Assembly: GCA_030531555.1 (NCBI GenBank) | Contig: JAUNNI010000001.1 | Coordinates: forward strand, 1-64,000 | Length of the DNA stretch: 64,000 nt | Direction: 5' to 3' | Origin: Eubacteriales bacterium | Lineage (GTDB): Bacteria > Bacillota > Clostridia > Lachnospirales > Lachnospiraceae | In this document: piece after piece, positions 19,341 through 28,859 of the stretch | Position numbering within the stretch: position 1 is the stretch's first letter | How the letters are laid out: every line of letters starts with the position of its first letter | Notes under the pieces: model-generated | What the model was told of the DNA's origin: nothing | Databases searched by the model: none | What the model saw: only the letters and a program-made list of their open reading frames with translations | Program-made: the position numbers and the translations under genes

Positions 19341-20570
19341 ATGAAAAACAAATTAAATGCACAGGAACTTCGATGGATTCTCTATGATGTGGGCAATTCT
19401 GCCTTTGTCCTTCTCATCACAACCATCATCCCTATCTTTTTTAATAGCTTGGCAGAAAATGATGGAATAAGCAGCGTAAATTACCTGGCTTATTGGGGAT
19501 ATACGGCTTCCATCGTAACGATTATTGTAGCAGTGATTGGGCCAATTCTTGGAACGATCTCTGATCATAAAGGATTGAAAGGTCCGATTTTTCTTATCAG
19601 TATATTGATTGGTTGTATTGGCTGTGTTTTCCTGGGATTTGCCAGCAACTGGATGGTATTTTTATTGATTTTTATTGTGGCGAAAGTTGGATATTCGCTC
19701 AGTTTAATTTTTTATGATTCCATGCTTTCCGATATCACTACAGAGGATAGAATGGATGAAGTATCTGCAAAAGGTTATGCCTGGGGCTATATTGGAAGCT
19801 GTGTACCATTTGTTCTTTGCCTTGCCATAGCCTTGGGTTATGAGAAAATCGGAATTAGCTTTTCTCTTGCCATGAAGATTATATTTGTCATCAATGCGAT
19901 TTGGTGGCTTGGTATGTCTATTCCTCTGCTTCGAAATTATAAGCAAATTCATTATGTGGAACGAGTGAAAAATGTGATTTCCAACAGTTTTGGAAGAATT
20001 GGTCATACTTTAAAAAATGTAAAGAAAGATAAAAAAGTATTTCTTTTCTTACTGGCCTTTTTCTGTTATATCGATGGTGTTTATACCATCATTGATATGG
20101 CAACTGCTTATGGTTCTGCCATGGGACTCGATACCACAGGGCTTCTTTTAGCCTTGTTAGTAACCCAGATCGTGGCTTTTCCATGCGCGATTATTTTTGG
20201 CAATCTTTCCAGTCGATATGAAGGATCCAAGTTGATTAAGATTTGTATTCTTGCTTATCTTTGTATCGCAATTTTTGCCGTATTTTTACGTTATCAGTGG
20301 CAGTTCTGGATGCTGGCTATTTTTGTTGGCATGTTCCAGGGTGGAATTCAAGCCCTGTCCAGATCCTACTACACGAAAATTATTCCAAAAGAGCAGTCCG
20401 GGGAATACTTTGCCCTCATGGATATCTGTGGAAAGGGTGCATCTTTTATCGGTACCGCTTTAGTTGGAGCGGTTGCCCAGATTACCGGCAGTATTAATAT
20501 TGGTGTCAGCAGTCTTGTTGTCATGTTTGCTCTTGGTCTGATTTTCATGTTCAATGCTGAAAAAGAGTGA
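19341..20570 (+). CDS. MFS transporter, Atg22/UMF1-like
   Basis: The 409-residue polytopic protein has about twelve hydrophobic segments. It begins ELRWILYDVGNSAFVLLI, the hallmark of the Atg22-like (UMF1) branch of the major facilitator superfamily, whose yeast member exports amino acids from the vacuole. AGGAGG overlaps the stop region of the preceding gene and lies 8 bp before ATG 19341. An ATG four bases earlier is out of frame. The surrounding azlCD and dsdA genes suggest amino-acid traffic, but the substrate is not readable. Confidence 0.85.
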   Translation: MKNKLNAQELRWILYDVGNSAFVLLITTIIPIFFNSLAENDGISSVNYLAYWGYTASIVTIIVAVIGPILGTISDHKGLKGPIFLISILIGCIGCVFLGFASNWMVFLLIFIVAKVGYSLSLIFYDSMLSDITTEDRMDEVSAKGYAWGYIGSCVPFVLCLAIALGYEKIGISFSLAMKIIFVINAIWWLGMSIPLLRNYKQIHYVERVKNVISNSFGRIGHTLKNVKKDKKVFLFLLAFFCYIDGVYTIIDMATAYGSAMGLDTTGLLLALLVTQIVAFPCAIIFGNLSSRYEGSKLIKICILAYLCIAIFAVFLRYQWQFWMLAIFVGMFQGGIQALSRSYYTKIIPKEQSGEYFALMDICGKGASFIGTALVGAVAQITGSINIGVSSLVVMFALGLIFMFNAEKE

Positions 20571-20585
20571 TGAGAAAGGAATGCT

Positions 20586-21281
20586 ATGATGAATCAAAAG
20601 AAAACTTTATTGTATTCCTTCCGTAGCTCCCTCCCTGTAATGGCGGGCTATGTTGTGTTAGGGATTGGTTTTGGAATCTTGTTGGAGAGCAAAGGCTACG
20701 GTATCCTCTGGGCCTTTGCCATGAGCCTTTTTATTTATGCCGGTTCCATGCAGTATGTGGCCATTGATCTTTTGGCAGTGGGAGCTAATTTGATCACGGT
20801 TGCCATCATGACATTGATGGTAAATATCCGCCATATTTTTTATGGAATTACCATGCTTTTAAAATATAAAGATACCGGAAAAGAAAAGCCTTATCTGATC
20901 TTCGCACTGACGGATGAGACCTTTTCTTTGGTATGTTCTCCGGATTTGCCAGAAGGAGTTGATCGAAAGAAATATTATTTCTTTGTATCTTTGTTCAATC
21001 AAATCTATTGGATTACGGGAAGTCTTATTGGAAATATCCTTGGAAATGTCATTCCATTTTCCACAAAAGGAATTGATTTTTCCATGACGGCTCTTTTCCT
21101 TGTTATTCTGTTTGGACAGTGGGAGAGCACAAAGGAACATAAACCGGCCTTAACTGGAATTTTGATTTCTGTAATTTGTCTTCTGATTTTTGGAGCGGAT
21201 TCTTTCTTGATTCCATCCATGATTGGAATTACCATTGCTTTATTTGGACTAAAACGATTTATGAAAGAGGAGGAATTATAA
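20586..21281 (+). CDS. azlC: AzlC-family branched-chain amino acid exporter, large subunit
   Basis: The 231-residue membrane protein opens with SLPVMAGYVVLGIGFGILLESKGYG, then SLFIYAGSMQYVAIDLLAVGA and LMVNIRHIFYG, all diagnostic of AzlC. With AzlD it forms a two-component exporter known for branched-chain amino acids and analogues. It lies 15 bp after the MFS gene and 1 bp before azlD. A second azlCD pair is found at 33.2-34.2 kb on the other strand. Confidence 0.9.
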   Translation: MMNQKKTLLYSFRSSLPVMAGYVVLGIGFGILLESKGYGILWAFAMSLFIYAGSMQYVAIDLLAVGANLITVAIMTLMVNIRHIFYGITMLLKYKDTGKEKPYLIFALTDETFSLVCSPDLPEGVDRKKYYFFVSLFNQIYWITGSLIGNILGNVIPFSTKGIDFSMTALFLVILFGQWESTKEHKPALTGILISVICLLIFGADSFLIPSMIGITIALFGLKRFMKEEEL

Positions 21282-21282
21282 G

Positions 21283-21606
21283 ATGAACGTATTACATTCT
21301 TCCTTAATTGTTGCAGTGACAGCGGCAGTGACCATTGGGATTCGTTTTTTACCATTTCTTTTATTTAAAGACCATGTGCCAGAGCCAATTATTTATCTTG
21401 GAAAGGTACTTCCATATGCCATTATAGGTATGTTGGTTGTGTATTGTTTAAAAGGGATGAATCTGCTTTCCGGTCATCATGGGCTTGCGGAAATCCTTGC
21501 AGTTTTGATTGTTTTTCTTTTACATAAATGGAAGCATAACACCTTGATCTCCATTGTGGGAGGAACGGTATCCTATATGATTTTGGTTCAAATGATATTT
21601 GTATAA
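21283..21606 (+). CDS. azlD: AzlD-family exporter small subunit
   Basis: The 107-residue protein has about four membrane segments, including AAVTIGIRFLPFLLF near the start and KVLPYAIIGMLVVYCLKGM, as in the AzlD family. It starts 1 bp after the azlC stop, with GAGGAGGA as ribosome-binding site. It partners AzlC. Confidence 0.88.
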   Translation: MNVLHSSLIVAVTAAVTIGIRFLPFLLFKDHVPEPIIYLGKVLPYAIIGMLVVYCLKGMNLLSGHHGLAEILAVLIVFLLHKWKHNTLISIVGGTVSYMILVQMIFV

Positions 21607-21621
21607 ATTTGGGGGTTAGAT

Positions 21622-21939
21622 ATGAGTAAGAAAAATACAAAGAAGACAGCAACCATGAAAAAAGGTCCTTTGGAATGGATTTATATCATGGAGGCCGATC
21701 TTACCATGAAAGATATCTATGGACGTCTTAGAAATGAGACGGATTTCGATGTAGAATATTGGGAAGAGGCAGAGGCCATGGAGATTTCATTTCCAGAGGC
21801 TGGAAGCATGGATTTTGAACAGTCTCAGGATGAGGATGTGCTTTGGGTAACCCTGTCAGCAAAATCCTACGATGCATCCATGGAAGCCATGAAAACCATT
21901 ACAAAGGTGTGTGGCGGACAGTTTTCAGTGGATGAATAA
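21622..21939 (+). CDS. uncharacterised small acidic protein
   Basis: I do not recognise this 105-residue protein. It has a basic N-terminus (MSKKNTKKTATMKKG), then an acidic body with two aromatic/acidic stretches (DVEYWEEAEAMEISF and EDVLWVTLSAKSYDASME). It may fold as a single alpha/beta domain and has no signal peptide or cysteine motif beyond one Cys. GGGGG lies 8 bp before the ATG. It is between azlD and dsdA in a tight same-strand run, so it is probably expressed with them. Confidence 0.7.
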   Translation: MSKKNTKKTATMKKGPLEWIYIMEADLTMKDIYGRLRNETDFDVEYWEEAEAMEISFPEAGSMDFEQSQDEDVLWVTLSAKSYDASMEAMKTITKVCGGQFSVDE

Positions 21940-21952
21940 AAAAGGAGAAACT

Positions 21953-23242
21953 ATGTCAGTCATCGATTGTTTAAAAAAGAAAGAAGAAGTATTATGGCTG
22001 AACCCGGATTTAAGTCATGTGGAGCCACATGATAAGATTGAAGGATACGGCTTTGTTTATATGAAAGCGGCGCAGAATCGATTTATGCGCTTTTTACCTT
22101 ATATTGCAAGTGCATTTCCTGAGACGGCAGAGAAAAAAGGAGTCATAGAATCCGCTTTGCTGCCAATTTCTAAGATGAAGGAATATCTTAATGAACAGGG
22201 TGCCGGGATTACAGGTTCTGTTTATCTGAAGGACGATGCTCATATGCCGATTGCAGGATCCGTAAAAGCAAGAGGTGGCATTCATGAAGTATTATGTATT
22301 GCGGAGTCCATCGGACAGCAGGCAGGTATGCTGCATCCGACAGATAACTATGGCAAGATTGATTCCGAGGAGTTCCGTGACCTTTATGGTCAGTATACCA
22401 TTCAGGTAGGTTCTACTGGAAATCTTGGTCTTAGTATTGGAAGAACCGCGGCCAAGCTTGGATTTAAAGTCATTGTTCATATGTCCTCCGATGCCAAAGA
22501 ATGGAAGAAGGATCTTCTTCGTAAAGAAGGTGTTACAGTCAAAGAATACGATGGAGATTATAGTCAGGCCGTTGCCAAAGGAAGAGAAGAGTCCGATGCC
22601 AATGAAAAAAGCTTTTTTATTGATGATGAAAATTCCAAGGATCTTTTCTTTGGTTATTCCACTGCCGGTATGCGCCTTACGGTGCAGCTTCGTAAACTAG
22701 GTATTCCAGTCGATAAAAAACATCCATTGTTCGTCTATCTCCCATGTGGAGTGGGCGGGGCTCCAGGCGGTATTACATTTGGATTAAAGCAGATGTTTGG
22801 CGACAATGTACATTGTTTCTTTGCAGAACCAGTAGAAGCACCTTGCGTTACTCTTGGCATGGCCAGCGGACAAGGAAATGAAATTTCTGTGCAGGATATC
22901 GGTTTAAGTGGAAAAACGATTGCTGATGGCCTGGCAGTAGGAAGACCATCTGGTCTTGTCTGTCAGATGATGAAAGGAATCTTATCTGGCAGCTATACGG
23001 TAAATGATGAAAAATTACCAGTTTATCAGAAAGAATTATGGGAAAAAGAAGAAATCTTCATTGAACCATCTGCCTGTGCGGGATTTGCAGGAGTTGCTCA
23101 GATTGAGAAAGCAAACAGCGGATGGGAAGAGTATCTAAAAGAACATGATCTTTTAGATTCTATGTATCAGGCAACTCACGTTATATGGGCAACGGGTGGT
23201 GGATTGATGCCGGAAGAAGAGCGAGGGCTTCTTTCAATATAA
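21953..23242 (+). CDS. dsdA: D-serine ammonia-lyase
   Basis: The 429-residue PLP enzyme deaminates D-serine to pyruvate and ammonia. The PLP lysine is K105 in AGSVKARGGIHE, the phosphate-binding loop is GSTGNLGLSIG, and YLPCGVGGAPGGITFG matches the DsdA-specific glycine stretch. AAAAAGGAG lies 6 bp before ATG 21953. It is followed 14 bp later by an FGGY kinase. Pyruvate released here could enter the pyc and PEP pathways. Confidence 0.93.
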   Translation: MSVIDCLKKKEEVLWLNPDLSHVEPHDKIEGYGFVYMKAAQNRFMRFLPYIASAFPETAEKKGVIESALLPISKMKEYLNEQGAGITGSVYLKDDAHMPIAGSVKARGGIHEVLCIAESIGQQAGMLHPTDNYGKIDSEEFRDLYGQYTIQVGSTGNLGLSIGRTAAKLGFKVIVHMSSDAKEWKKDLLRKEGVTVKEYDGDYSQAVAKGREESDANEKSFFIDDENSKDLFFGYSTAGMRLTVQLRKLGIPVDKKHPLFVYLPCGVGGAPGGITFGLKQMFGDNVHCFFAEPVEAPCVTLGMASGQGNEISVQDIGLSGKTIADGLAVGRPSGLVCQMMKGILSGSYTVNDEKLPVYQKELWEKEEIFIEPSACAGFAGVAQIEKANSGWEEYLKEHDLLDSMYQATHVIWATGGGLMPEEERGLLSI

Positions 23243-23256
23243 GGAGGGAAAGGAAA

Positions 23257-24765
23257 TTGAAAAACATATTGGCTGTTGACATTGGAACAACTGCATTTAA
23301 GGCCATTGTAATCAATGAATCTGGAAAGATTTTGGCTTCCGATACTTTGGAATACAAGATTGAATCTCCAAACCCTGGGTGGGCAGAGGTGCCAGTTGAT
23401 CGCTATGTCGATGCGTTTCGTAGTGTATATGCATCTGTATTAAAGAAAGCACATCTGACAGCGGAAGAGATTGATACCATGGGTATCTCCTGTCAGGGGG
23501 AGACCAGTGTATTTTTGGATGAAAACAATCAGCCTGTTTATCCGGCAATTGTTTGGATGGATACTCGTGCTTCGGAAGAGGCAGAAAGTATTGTAGAGGA
23601 GTTTGGCATTGATCTGATTCAGAAAAATACAGGACAGATCTGTGCAGATGCTATCTGGCCGGGAGCAAAATTGTTATGGATGAGAAAACATCATCCGGAA
23701 ATTTTCAGCCGTATGAAAAAAATTGTGCAGTTGAATGGTTATATTGCATACATTTTGACCGGAAGATTGGCGGAAGATGACTCTCTCCTTGGAAGCAGTA
23801 TTTATTGGAATATAAATACCCGTACATATTGGAAAGAGATGATGGACTACATCGGATTACAAGAAGAAATGTTGCCGGAAGTGGTATATCCAGGCACGAA
23901 TATAGGTAATGTAACCAAAGAGGCCTCTCTTCGTTATGGGGTTAGTCAACATACCATAATTAATATTGGCGGTATGGATTTCTCTTTGGGAGCCATTGGT
24001 GCAGGAAACTATAAACCGGGTATCTTTGCAGAATCCACAGGATCTTCTTTGTGTACAGTAACTTTATCGGACCATCCTGTTTTAGATCCAAGCTTACAGA
24101 TGCCTTGTTATTGTAGTGCAATTCCTGGCATGTACATGATTCATGCCTATTCTACAGGTGGCATGGTAGTACGTTGGTTCCGTGATAATTTTTGTAAGAT
24201 GGAGCTGGAAATAGCGAAAAGTATTGGTGTGAATGCCTATGATCAGATGGATGCCATGACGCAGGATATTCCTGCTGGTTGTGAAGGATTAATTGCTCTT
24301 CCTCATCTTCAGGGTTCTGGACCACCGGACATGAATCCCAAAGCATCTGCTGTCTTCTATGGAATGAATATCTCCCATACAAAAGCCCATTTTATTAAAG
24401 CAATCTACGAAAGTATGGCGATCATTCTGCGTCGCATTGTAAATGTGACCCGTGGAATGGATGTGGAGATTGATCATGTGGTATCCTATGGTGGGGGTGC
24501 CCTCAGTAAAGTCTGGCTGCAGATCAAGGCAGATGCCCTTGGTATTCCAATCAGTACCACGGCCAGCAACGAAAGTGAAGGATGTATTGGGGCGGCCATT
24601 TTGGCAGGAACGGCATGCGGAATTTGGGATAATATCGAAGATGCAGCAGCGGCTTTGATCAAACCGGGTACAACATATATGCCAAATGAGAAGAACAAAG
24701 AAGCCTACGATGCCCTTTATGATAAATATATGTTACTTATGAAATGCTTAGAGCCTACTTTCTAG
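23257..24765 (+). CDS. FGGY-family carbohydrate kinase, xylulokinase-like
   Basis: The 502-residue kinase has the N-terminal ATP/sugar signature ILAVDIGTTAFKAIV, an IVWMDTRASEEAE block and the C-terminal FGGY stretch SYGGGALSKVWLQIKADALGIPI. It most resembles xylulokinase-like members, but sugar specificity in FGGY proteins is hard to read. The start is a TTG at 23257, chosen because AAGGAGGG ends 8 bp upstream and the protein then aligns from its first beta-strand. Coupling to dsdA is unusual and suggests a catabolic operon, not pentose use alone. Confidence 0.88.
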   Translation: MKNILAVDIGTTAFKAIVINESGKILASDTLEYKIESPNPGWAEVPVDRYVDAFRSVYASVLKKAHLTAEEIDTMGISCQGETSVFLDENNQPVYPAIVWMDTRASEEAESIVEEFGIDLIQKNTGQICADAIWPGAKLLWMRKHHPEIFSRMKKIVQLNGYIAYILTGRLAEDDSLLGSSIYWNINTRTYWKEMMDYIGLQEEMLPEVVYPGTNIGNVTKEASLRYGVSQHTIINIGGMDFSLGAIGAGNYKPGIFAESTGSSLCTVTLSDHPVLDPSLQMPCYCSAIPGMYMIHAYSTGGMVVRWFRDNFCKMELEIAKSIGVNAYDQMDAMTQDIPAGCEGLIALPHLQGSGPPDMNPKASAVFYGMNISHTKAHFIKAIYESMAIILRRIVNVTRGMDVEIDHVVSYGGGALSKVWLQIKADALGIPISTTASNESEGCIGAAILAGTACGIWDNIEDAAAALIKPGTTYMPNEKNKEAYDALYDKYMLLMKCLEPTF

Positions 24766-24818
24766 TAAAGTAGGAAAATGTTCATGCTAAGGCGTTCTTG
24801 GTATGAAAAATAAAAAAT

Positions 24819-24877
24819 AAAACAGCAGGTGTGTCTGGATATCCGAATTTCTCTTATCACAACACACCTGCTGTTTT
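24819..24877. terminator. bidirectional terminator between convergent genes
   Basis: The 16-nt arms at 24819-24834 and 24862-24877 are perfectly complementary (core AACAGCAGGTGTGT). They start with A-rich and end with T-rich sequence, so they can stop both the FGGY kinase and the minus-strand dehydrogenase transcripts. Confidence 0.9.
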
Positions 24878-24884
24878 CATATAT

Positions 24885-25919
24885 TTAAGACATTTTAAAT
24901 AATATCTTTGCTTGTGTTTTATCTTTTTCGTTCAGGGAATCAAAAGATTCCTTACATTGTTCCGGTTCCACAATGGATGTAATGATGCAATCTGGATTGA
25001 TGCTTCCGTCTGCCAGAAGACGCATCGCTTCTTTAAGGTGACGAATCTCGTAAGCATTACTACCTACCAGGGTAAGCTGTTTTCCAACCAAAATATTCAA
25101 ATCCACAGGGAAAATGTCTTCAAATACACTAACAACACAGATTTTTCCTCCTGGAGATGCCGCTTCCATAGACATAGAAATGGTAGCCTCTTTTCCTGCG
25201 GTTTCGAAAATGAGAGAGTACCCTTTACCATCTGTTTTTTCGGTTATAGATGGAAGTACAGTTGCCCCTAATTCTTCGGCAATAGAAAGACGTTTTTGGG
25301 AACGTCCTGTTAAGACAACTTTAGGAATATGATAGATTTGCTTTGCAACAGCCAGCAAGAGAAGAGCGATTGGTCCGGCCCCGATAATTGCAGGGGTTTG
25401 ATCCTTTGGCTGATCAGCCAAACCTGCACGTTCTGCCATATTAAGAGCAACGGCCAAAGGTTCTGTAAGTGCAATTCGTTCTAATAAGATATCTTTTTTT
25501 TCGAATTCTTTTGGAAGTTGAATGAGATCTTCTGCTTTCATACAGATATATTCTGCAAAACATCCCTGGGATACTTCTCCAATGAATCCAATATGTTCAC
25601 AAGTATTTGGAAGTTCGGCTTTGCAACCTTCACAAGATCCGCATACAACCATTGGATTACCAACAACGATATCCCCGACTTTCCATTCCTGTCCCTCTTC
25701 TCCAAATCCATCAGCCATCTCTTCGATGACGCCTACAAATTCATGGCCCATAGGATTGGGTACGATCTCCACAAACATTCCTTTATTATAAATGTGCATA
25801 TCTGAGCCACAGATTCCGGCATAAGATACTTTGATCAATGCTTCCCCTGATTTGGGAATCGGTTTCGAAATATTTTCACAACGAACATCTCCGATTCCAT
25901 GATATCTTACTGTTTTCAT
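24885..25919 (-). CDS. zinc-dependent medium-chain alcohol/polyol dehydrogenase
   Basis: The 344-residue NAD(P)-dependent enzyme has catalytic zinc ligands in GICGSDMHIY (Cys 37) and MGHEFVG. The four structural-zinc cysteines lie in CGSCEGCKAELPNTC, and a Rossmann segment begins PAIIGAGPIALLLL. It is closest in style to sorbitol, threonine or galactitol-phosphate dehydrogenases, and the substrate is not determined by sequence. Convergent with the FGGY kinase and divergent from the GlpA-like operon, it could act in the same polyol pathway as either. Confidence 0.88.
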   Translation of the reverse strand: MKTVRYHGIGDVRCENISKPIPKSGEALIKVSYAGICGSDMHIYNKGMFVEIVPNPMGHEFVGVIEEMADGFGEEGQEWKVGDIVVGNPMVVCGSCEGCKAELPNTCEHIGFIGEVSQGCFAEYICMKAEDLIQLPKEFEKKDILLERIALTEPLAVALNMAERAGLADQPKDQTPAIIGAGPIALLLLAVAKQIYHIPKVVLTGRSQKRLSIAEELGATVLPSITEKTDGKGYSLIFETAGKEATISMSMEAASPGGKICVVSVFEDIFPVDLNILVGKQLTLVGSNAYEIRHLKEAMRLLADGSINPDCIITSIVEPEQCKESFDSLNEKDKTQAKILFKMS

Positions 25920-25973
25920 CGATTTCCTCCTTGCATAAATTACTATTCCATGTTAACGTAGTAAAGCGATATA

Positions 25974-25982
25974 TGTTATAAT
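25974..25982 (+). promoter_or_regulatory. extended -10 promoter for the GlpA-like operon
   Basis: TGT directly precedes a perfect TATAAT at 25977-25982, and no good -35 is visible. It lies 68 bp before the start codon, in the divergent region shared with the dehydrogenase gene. Confidence 0.5.
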
Positions 25983-26049
25983 TATACTTGATAATAGATT
26001 CCTATTTCAAGAGAAACATGGAAGGATATATAAAAGGAGCATGACAAGA

Positions 26050-27579
26050 ATGTATGATGTGATTATCGTCGGAGCAGGATGCGTAGGATGTGCGACCGCT
26101 CGTGAATTATCAAAATATCAATTGAAGGTCCTTGTATTAGAGAAAGGGCATGATCTTTGTTCTGGTGCCAGCAAGGCTAATACCGGTATGATTCATGCGG
26201 GATATGATCCTACCCCAGATACGAATAAAGCAAAATTTAATGCACCAGGTAGTCGAATGATGTTCGAAGCATGTACAGAACTTGATGTACCATTTGGTAA
26301 GACAGGTCTTATGATCTTCGCTACAGAAGAGTCTGGCATGGCAGAAATCGATAAACTGGTTGAATATGCACAGAAGAACCAGGTGCGAGTGGAAGTAGTA
26401 AAACCTCCAAAGCTTTATGAGATGCAGCCTAACATGGGCAAGGATGTGAAAGAAGTCCTTTGGGTACCAGATGGCGGCTATACGAATCCATTTTCTGTGA
26501 CATTTGCTTTTGCAGAAAATGCCCATAAAAATGGTGTGGAATTTAAAGTGGATTCTCAGGTGACGGAAATCCTTCCAATTGACGGAGATGGTAAGAACGG
26601 GTATTGCGTAATTGCAAGAGAAGGCGCAACAGAGGATCAGAAAGAAGAAGTGACTTACCAGGCTCGTATGGTGGTCAATGCCGCAGGGCTTCATTCCGAT
26701 ACCATTAATAATATGGTATCCAATCATAAATTTAAAATTATTCCAAGATTTGGTGCACATGTTATTCTTGATCGTAAACAGTCTTATAAATTGACAACCT
26801 CTTTGATGGAAACCCCACATGATCTTCCAGGTGGTGGACATACAAAAGGACAGGCGATTATTCCATCCACCGGTGGAACTATGCTCTTAGGCTGTGATGC
26901 CAGAGAAGTTATGGATCCAGATACCACCGAGTGGGAAAGACCTTCTGCCATGCAGATTATCAATTATTTTAAAAACATCTGGCACACTTTGCCTTTGGGT
27001 GCAGATGGCTCCGAATTCCCAATGGATGAGATCATAGCTGTCTTTGGTGGATGCCGTCCACATCCAGATGGAGATGATTTCGTTATTGGTGAACCAGACG
27101 ATGCACCTAACTTTGTGAATGCAGGAGGTACAGAATCACCAGCTTTTACGGCAAGTCCAGCCATAGCAGAATATGTGGCAAATATTTGTATTGACCGTTT
27201 GCAACCTGCAAAAAATGAAAACTTTGATCCTTATCGCAAGAAAAAAGGCGTATTTCGTGAAATGACAGATGAAGAGAAGGCAGCAGCCATTGCGGAAGAT
27301 CCAGATTATGCAAAGATCGTCTGCCGTTGCGAAATGGTAACAGAGGCAGAAATCCGAGATGCAATCCGTCGACCTTTAGGTGCCAGAGATCTTGCCGGTG
27401 TGAAACTTCGTACCCGAGCAGGCATGGGACGCTGTCAGGGCGGTTTCTGTAGTAGCAGAGTTCTTGAAATTTTGGCAGAAGAATTGGGAATTGACCCATT
27501 AGAAGTAACACAATGTGGCGGTGCATCCCGTGTTCTTGCATCCCGCTGTGGAATGACAGAAGAGGAGGTGCAGTCATGA
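26050..27579 (+). CDS. GlpA-like FAD-dependent dehydrogenase with C-terminal [2Fe-2S] domain
   Basis: The 509-residue protein has an N-terminal FAD-binding motif (VIIVGAGCVGCATARELS), a DAO-type oxidoreductase body and a C-terminal BFD-like [2Fe-2S] domain with cysteines in VCRCEM and GMGRCQGGFC. This matches anaerobic glycerol-3-phosphate dehydrogenase subunit A and relatives oxidising L-2-hydroxyacids or hydroxyglutarate. I chose ATG 26050, 10 bp after AAAAGGAG; ATG 26041 would leave only one base of spacing. It forms an operon with the next two genes, overlapping the GlpB-like gene by 4 bp. Confidence 0.88.
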   Translation: MYDVIIVGAGCVGCATARELSKYQLKVLVLEKGHDLCSGASKANTGMIHAGYDPTPDTNKAKFNAPGSRMMFEACTELDVPFGKTGLMIFATEESGMAEIDKLVEYAQKNQVRVEVVKPPKLYEMQPNMGKDVKEVLWVPDGGYTNPFSVTFAFAENAHKNGVEFKVDSQVTEILPIDGDGKNGYCVIAREGATEDQKEEVTYQARMVVNAAGLHSDTINNMVSNHKFKIIPRFGAHVILDRKQSYKLTTSLMETPHDLPGGGHTKGQAIIPSTGGTMLLGCDAREVMDPDTTEWERPSAMQIINYFKNIWHTLPLGADGSEFPMDEIIAVFGGCRPHPDGDDFVIGEPDDAPNFVNAGGTESPAFTASPAIAEYVANICIDRLQPAKNENFDPYRKKKGVFREMTDEEKAAAIAEDPDYAKIVCRCEMVTEAEIRDAIRRPLGARDLAGVKLRTRAGMGRCQGGFCSSRVLEILAEELGIDPLEVTQCGGASRVLASRCGMTEEEVQS

Positions 27580-28856
27580 GAAAGATAGATCTTGTAATCA
27601 TCGGGGGCGGCGCTGCCGGCATGTCTGCAGCGGTTGCAGCCAAAGAGGAAGGTTGTAATAATCTTCTGATCATCGAAAGAAATGATTCATTGGGCGGGGT
27701 ACTCCATCAGTGTATCCATAATGGTTTTGGTCTCCATCGTTTTGGTGAGGATCTTACTGGCGTGGAATTTGCCTGGCGTTATGAGGAACTGGTGGAAGGA
27801 TATCAGATTCCCTATATGTTAAATACTTTTGTAATCGATATCTCTCCAGATAAAATCGTAACTTGTGTAAGTCCTGTAGAAGGACTGATAAAAATACAGG
27901 CTCAGGCCATTATCCTGGCCATGGGCTGTCGTGAAAGAAGCCGTAATGCCTTGTTAATCCCCGGCACTAGAGGTGCAGGAATTATGACTGCGGGTACTGC
28001 CCAGAAATATCTCAATCTTATGGGATATCTTCCAGGTAAAAATGTAGTGATCTTGGGATCTGGTGATATCGGACTTATTATGGCAAGACAGTTTGTCATG
28101 GAAGGTGTGAAAGTTTCAGCAGTGGTAGAAGTCATGCCATATTCTGGTGGACTTCCTCGAAATATGAAACAGTGTATTGAAGATTTTGATATTCCGGTAT
28201 ATTACAGCTCTACCGTCAGCAAAATATGTGGGCGAGAAAGAGTATCTTCCGTTTGGGTTAGTAAAGTAAATGAAAACAGAGAGCCAATCGAAGGAACAGA
28301 ATTCGAGATTCCTTGTGATACTTTAATGATTTCTGCTGGGCTGATCCCGGAAAATGAACTGACAGATGGCGCAGGAATTGCCATGTCACCAATGACAAAG
28401 GGTGCTGTGGTATATGAGAATAATGAAACCTCTATAGAAGGAATCTTTTCCTGTGGCAATGTACTTCATGTACATGATCTGGTAGACTTTGTAAGCGAAG
28501 AAGGTGCGCAAACCGGAAAATATGCTTATGAATACATTAACAGCGTGAATACGACGACAGAATACATAGAAGAGGATGATATAAAGGTAGAAAAAGGGCC
28601 AGGAGCTTCTGCCATCGTTCCACAACGAATCCATCGAAATACATCAATGGACAATATTACCTTTATGTTCCGCCCTTCTTTTAAGAAGAATGACGTTACT
28701 CTCTGCCTGTCTTCCGGTGAAAAAATACTGGTACAGAAGAAGATGATTGCTGTTACTCCGGGTGAGATGTGTAAACTGGTGCTTCCAAAGGAGAAATTAG
28801 CAGAAGTGAAAGAATCCGTAAGTATCTCAATCCATGTCAATGAAAAGGAGGCATAA
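27576..28856 (+). CDS. GlpB-like FAD-dependent oxidoreductase subunit
   Basis: The 426-residue protein has two dinucleotide folds: LVIIGGGAAGMSAAVAA at the N-terminus for FAD and VVILGSGDIGLIMARQF mid-protein for NAD(P)H. AIILAMGCRER and a C-terminal GIFSCGNVLHVHDLVDFVS segment follow. It is the expected flavin partner of the GlpA-like subunit, passing electrons toward NAD(P) or the membrane. The start ATGA overlaps the upstream stop. GAGGAGG is the ribosome-binding site inside the previous gene. Confidence 0.88.
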   Translation: MRKIDLVIIGGGAAGMSAAVAAKEEGCNNLLIIERNDSLGGVLHQCIHNGFGLHRFGEDLTGVEFAWRYEELVEGYQIPYMLNTFVIDISPDKIVTCVSPVEGLIKIQAQAIILAMGCRERSRNALLIPGTRGAGIMTAGTAQKYLNLMGYLPGKNVVILGSGDIGLIMARQFVMEGVKVSAVVEVMPYSGGLPRNMKQCIEDFDIPVYYSSTVSKICGRERVSSVWVSKVNENREPIEGTEFEIPCDTLMISAGLIPENELTDGAGIAMSPMTKGAVVYENNETSIEGIFSCGNVLHVHDLVDFVSEEGAQTGKYAYEYINSVNTTTEYIEEDDIKVEKGPGASAIVPQRIHRNTSMDNITFMFRPSFKKNDVTLCLSSGEKILVQKKMIAVTPGEMCKLVLPKEKLAEVKESVSISIHVNEKEA

Positions 28857-28859
28857 AAA

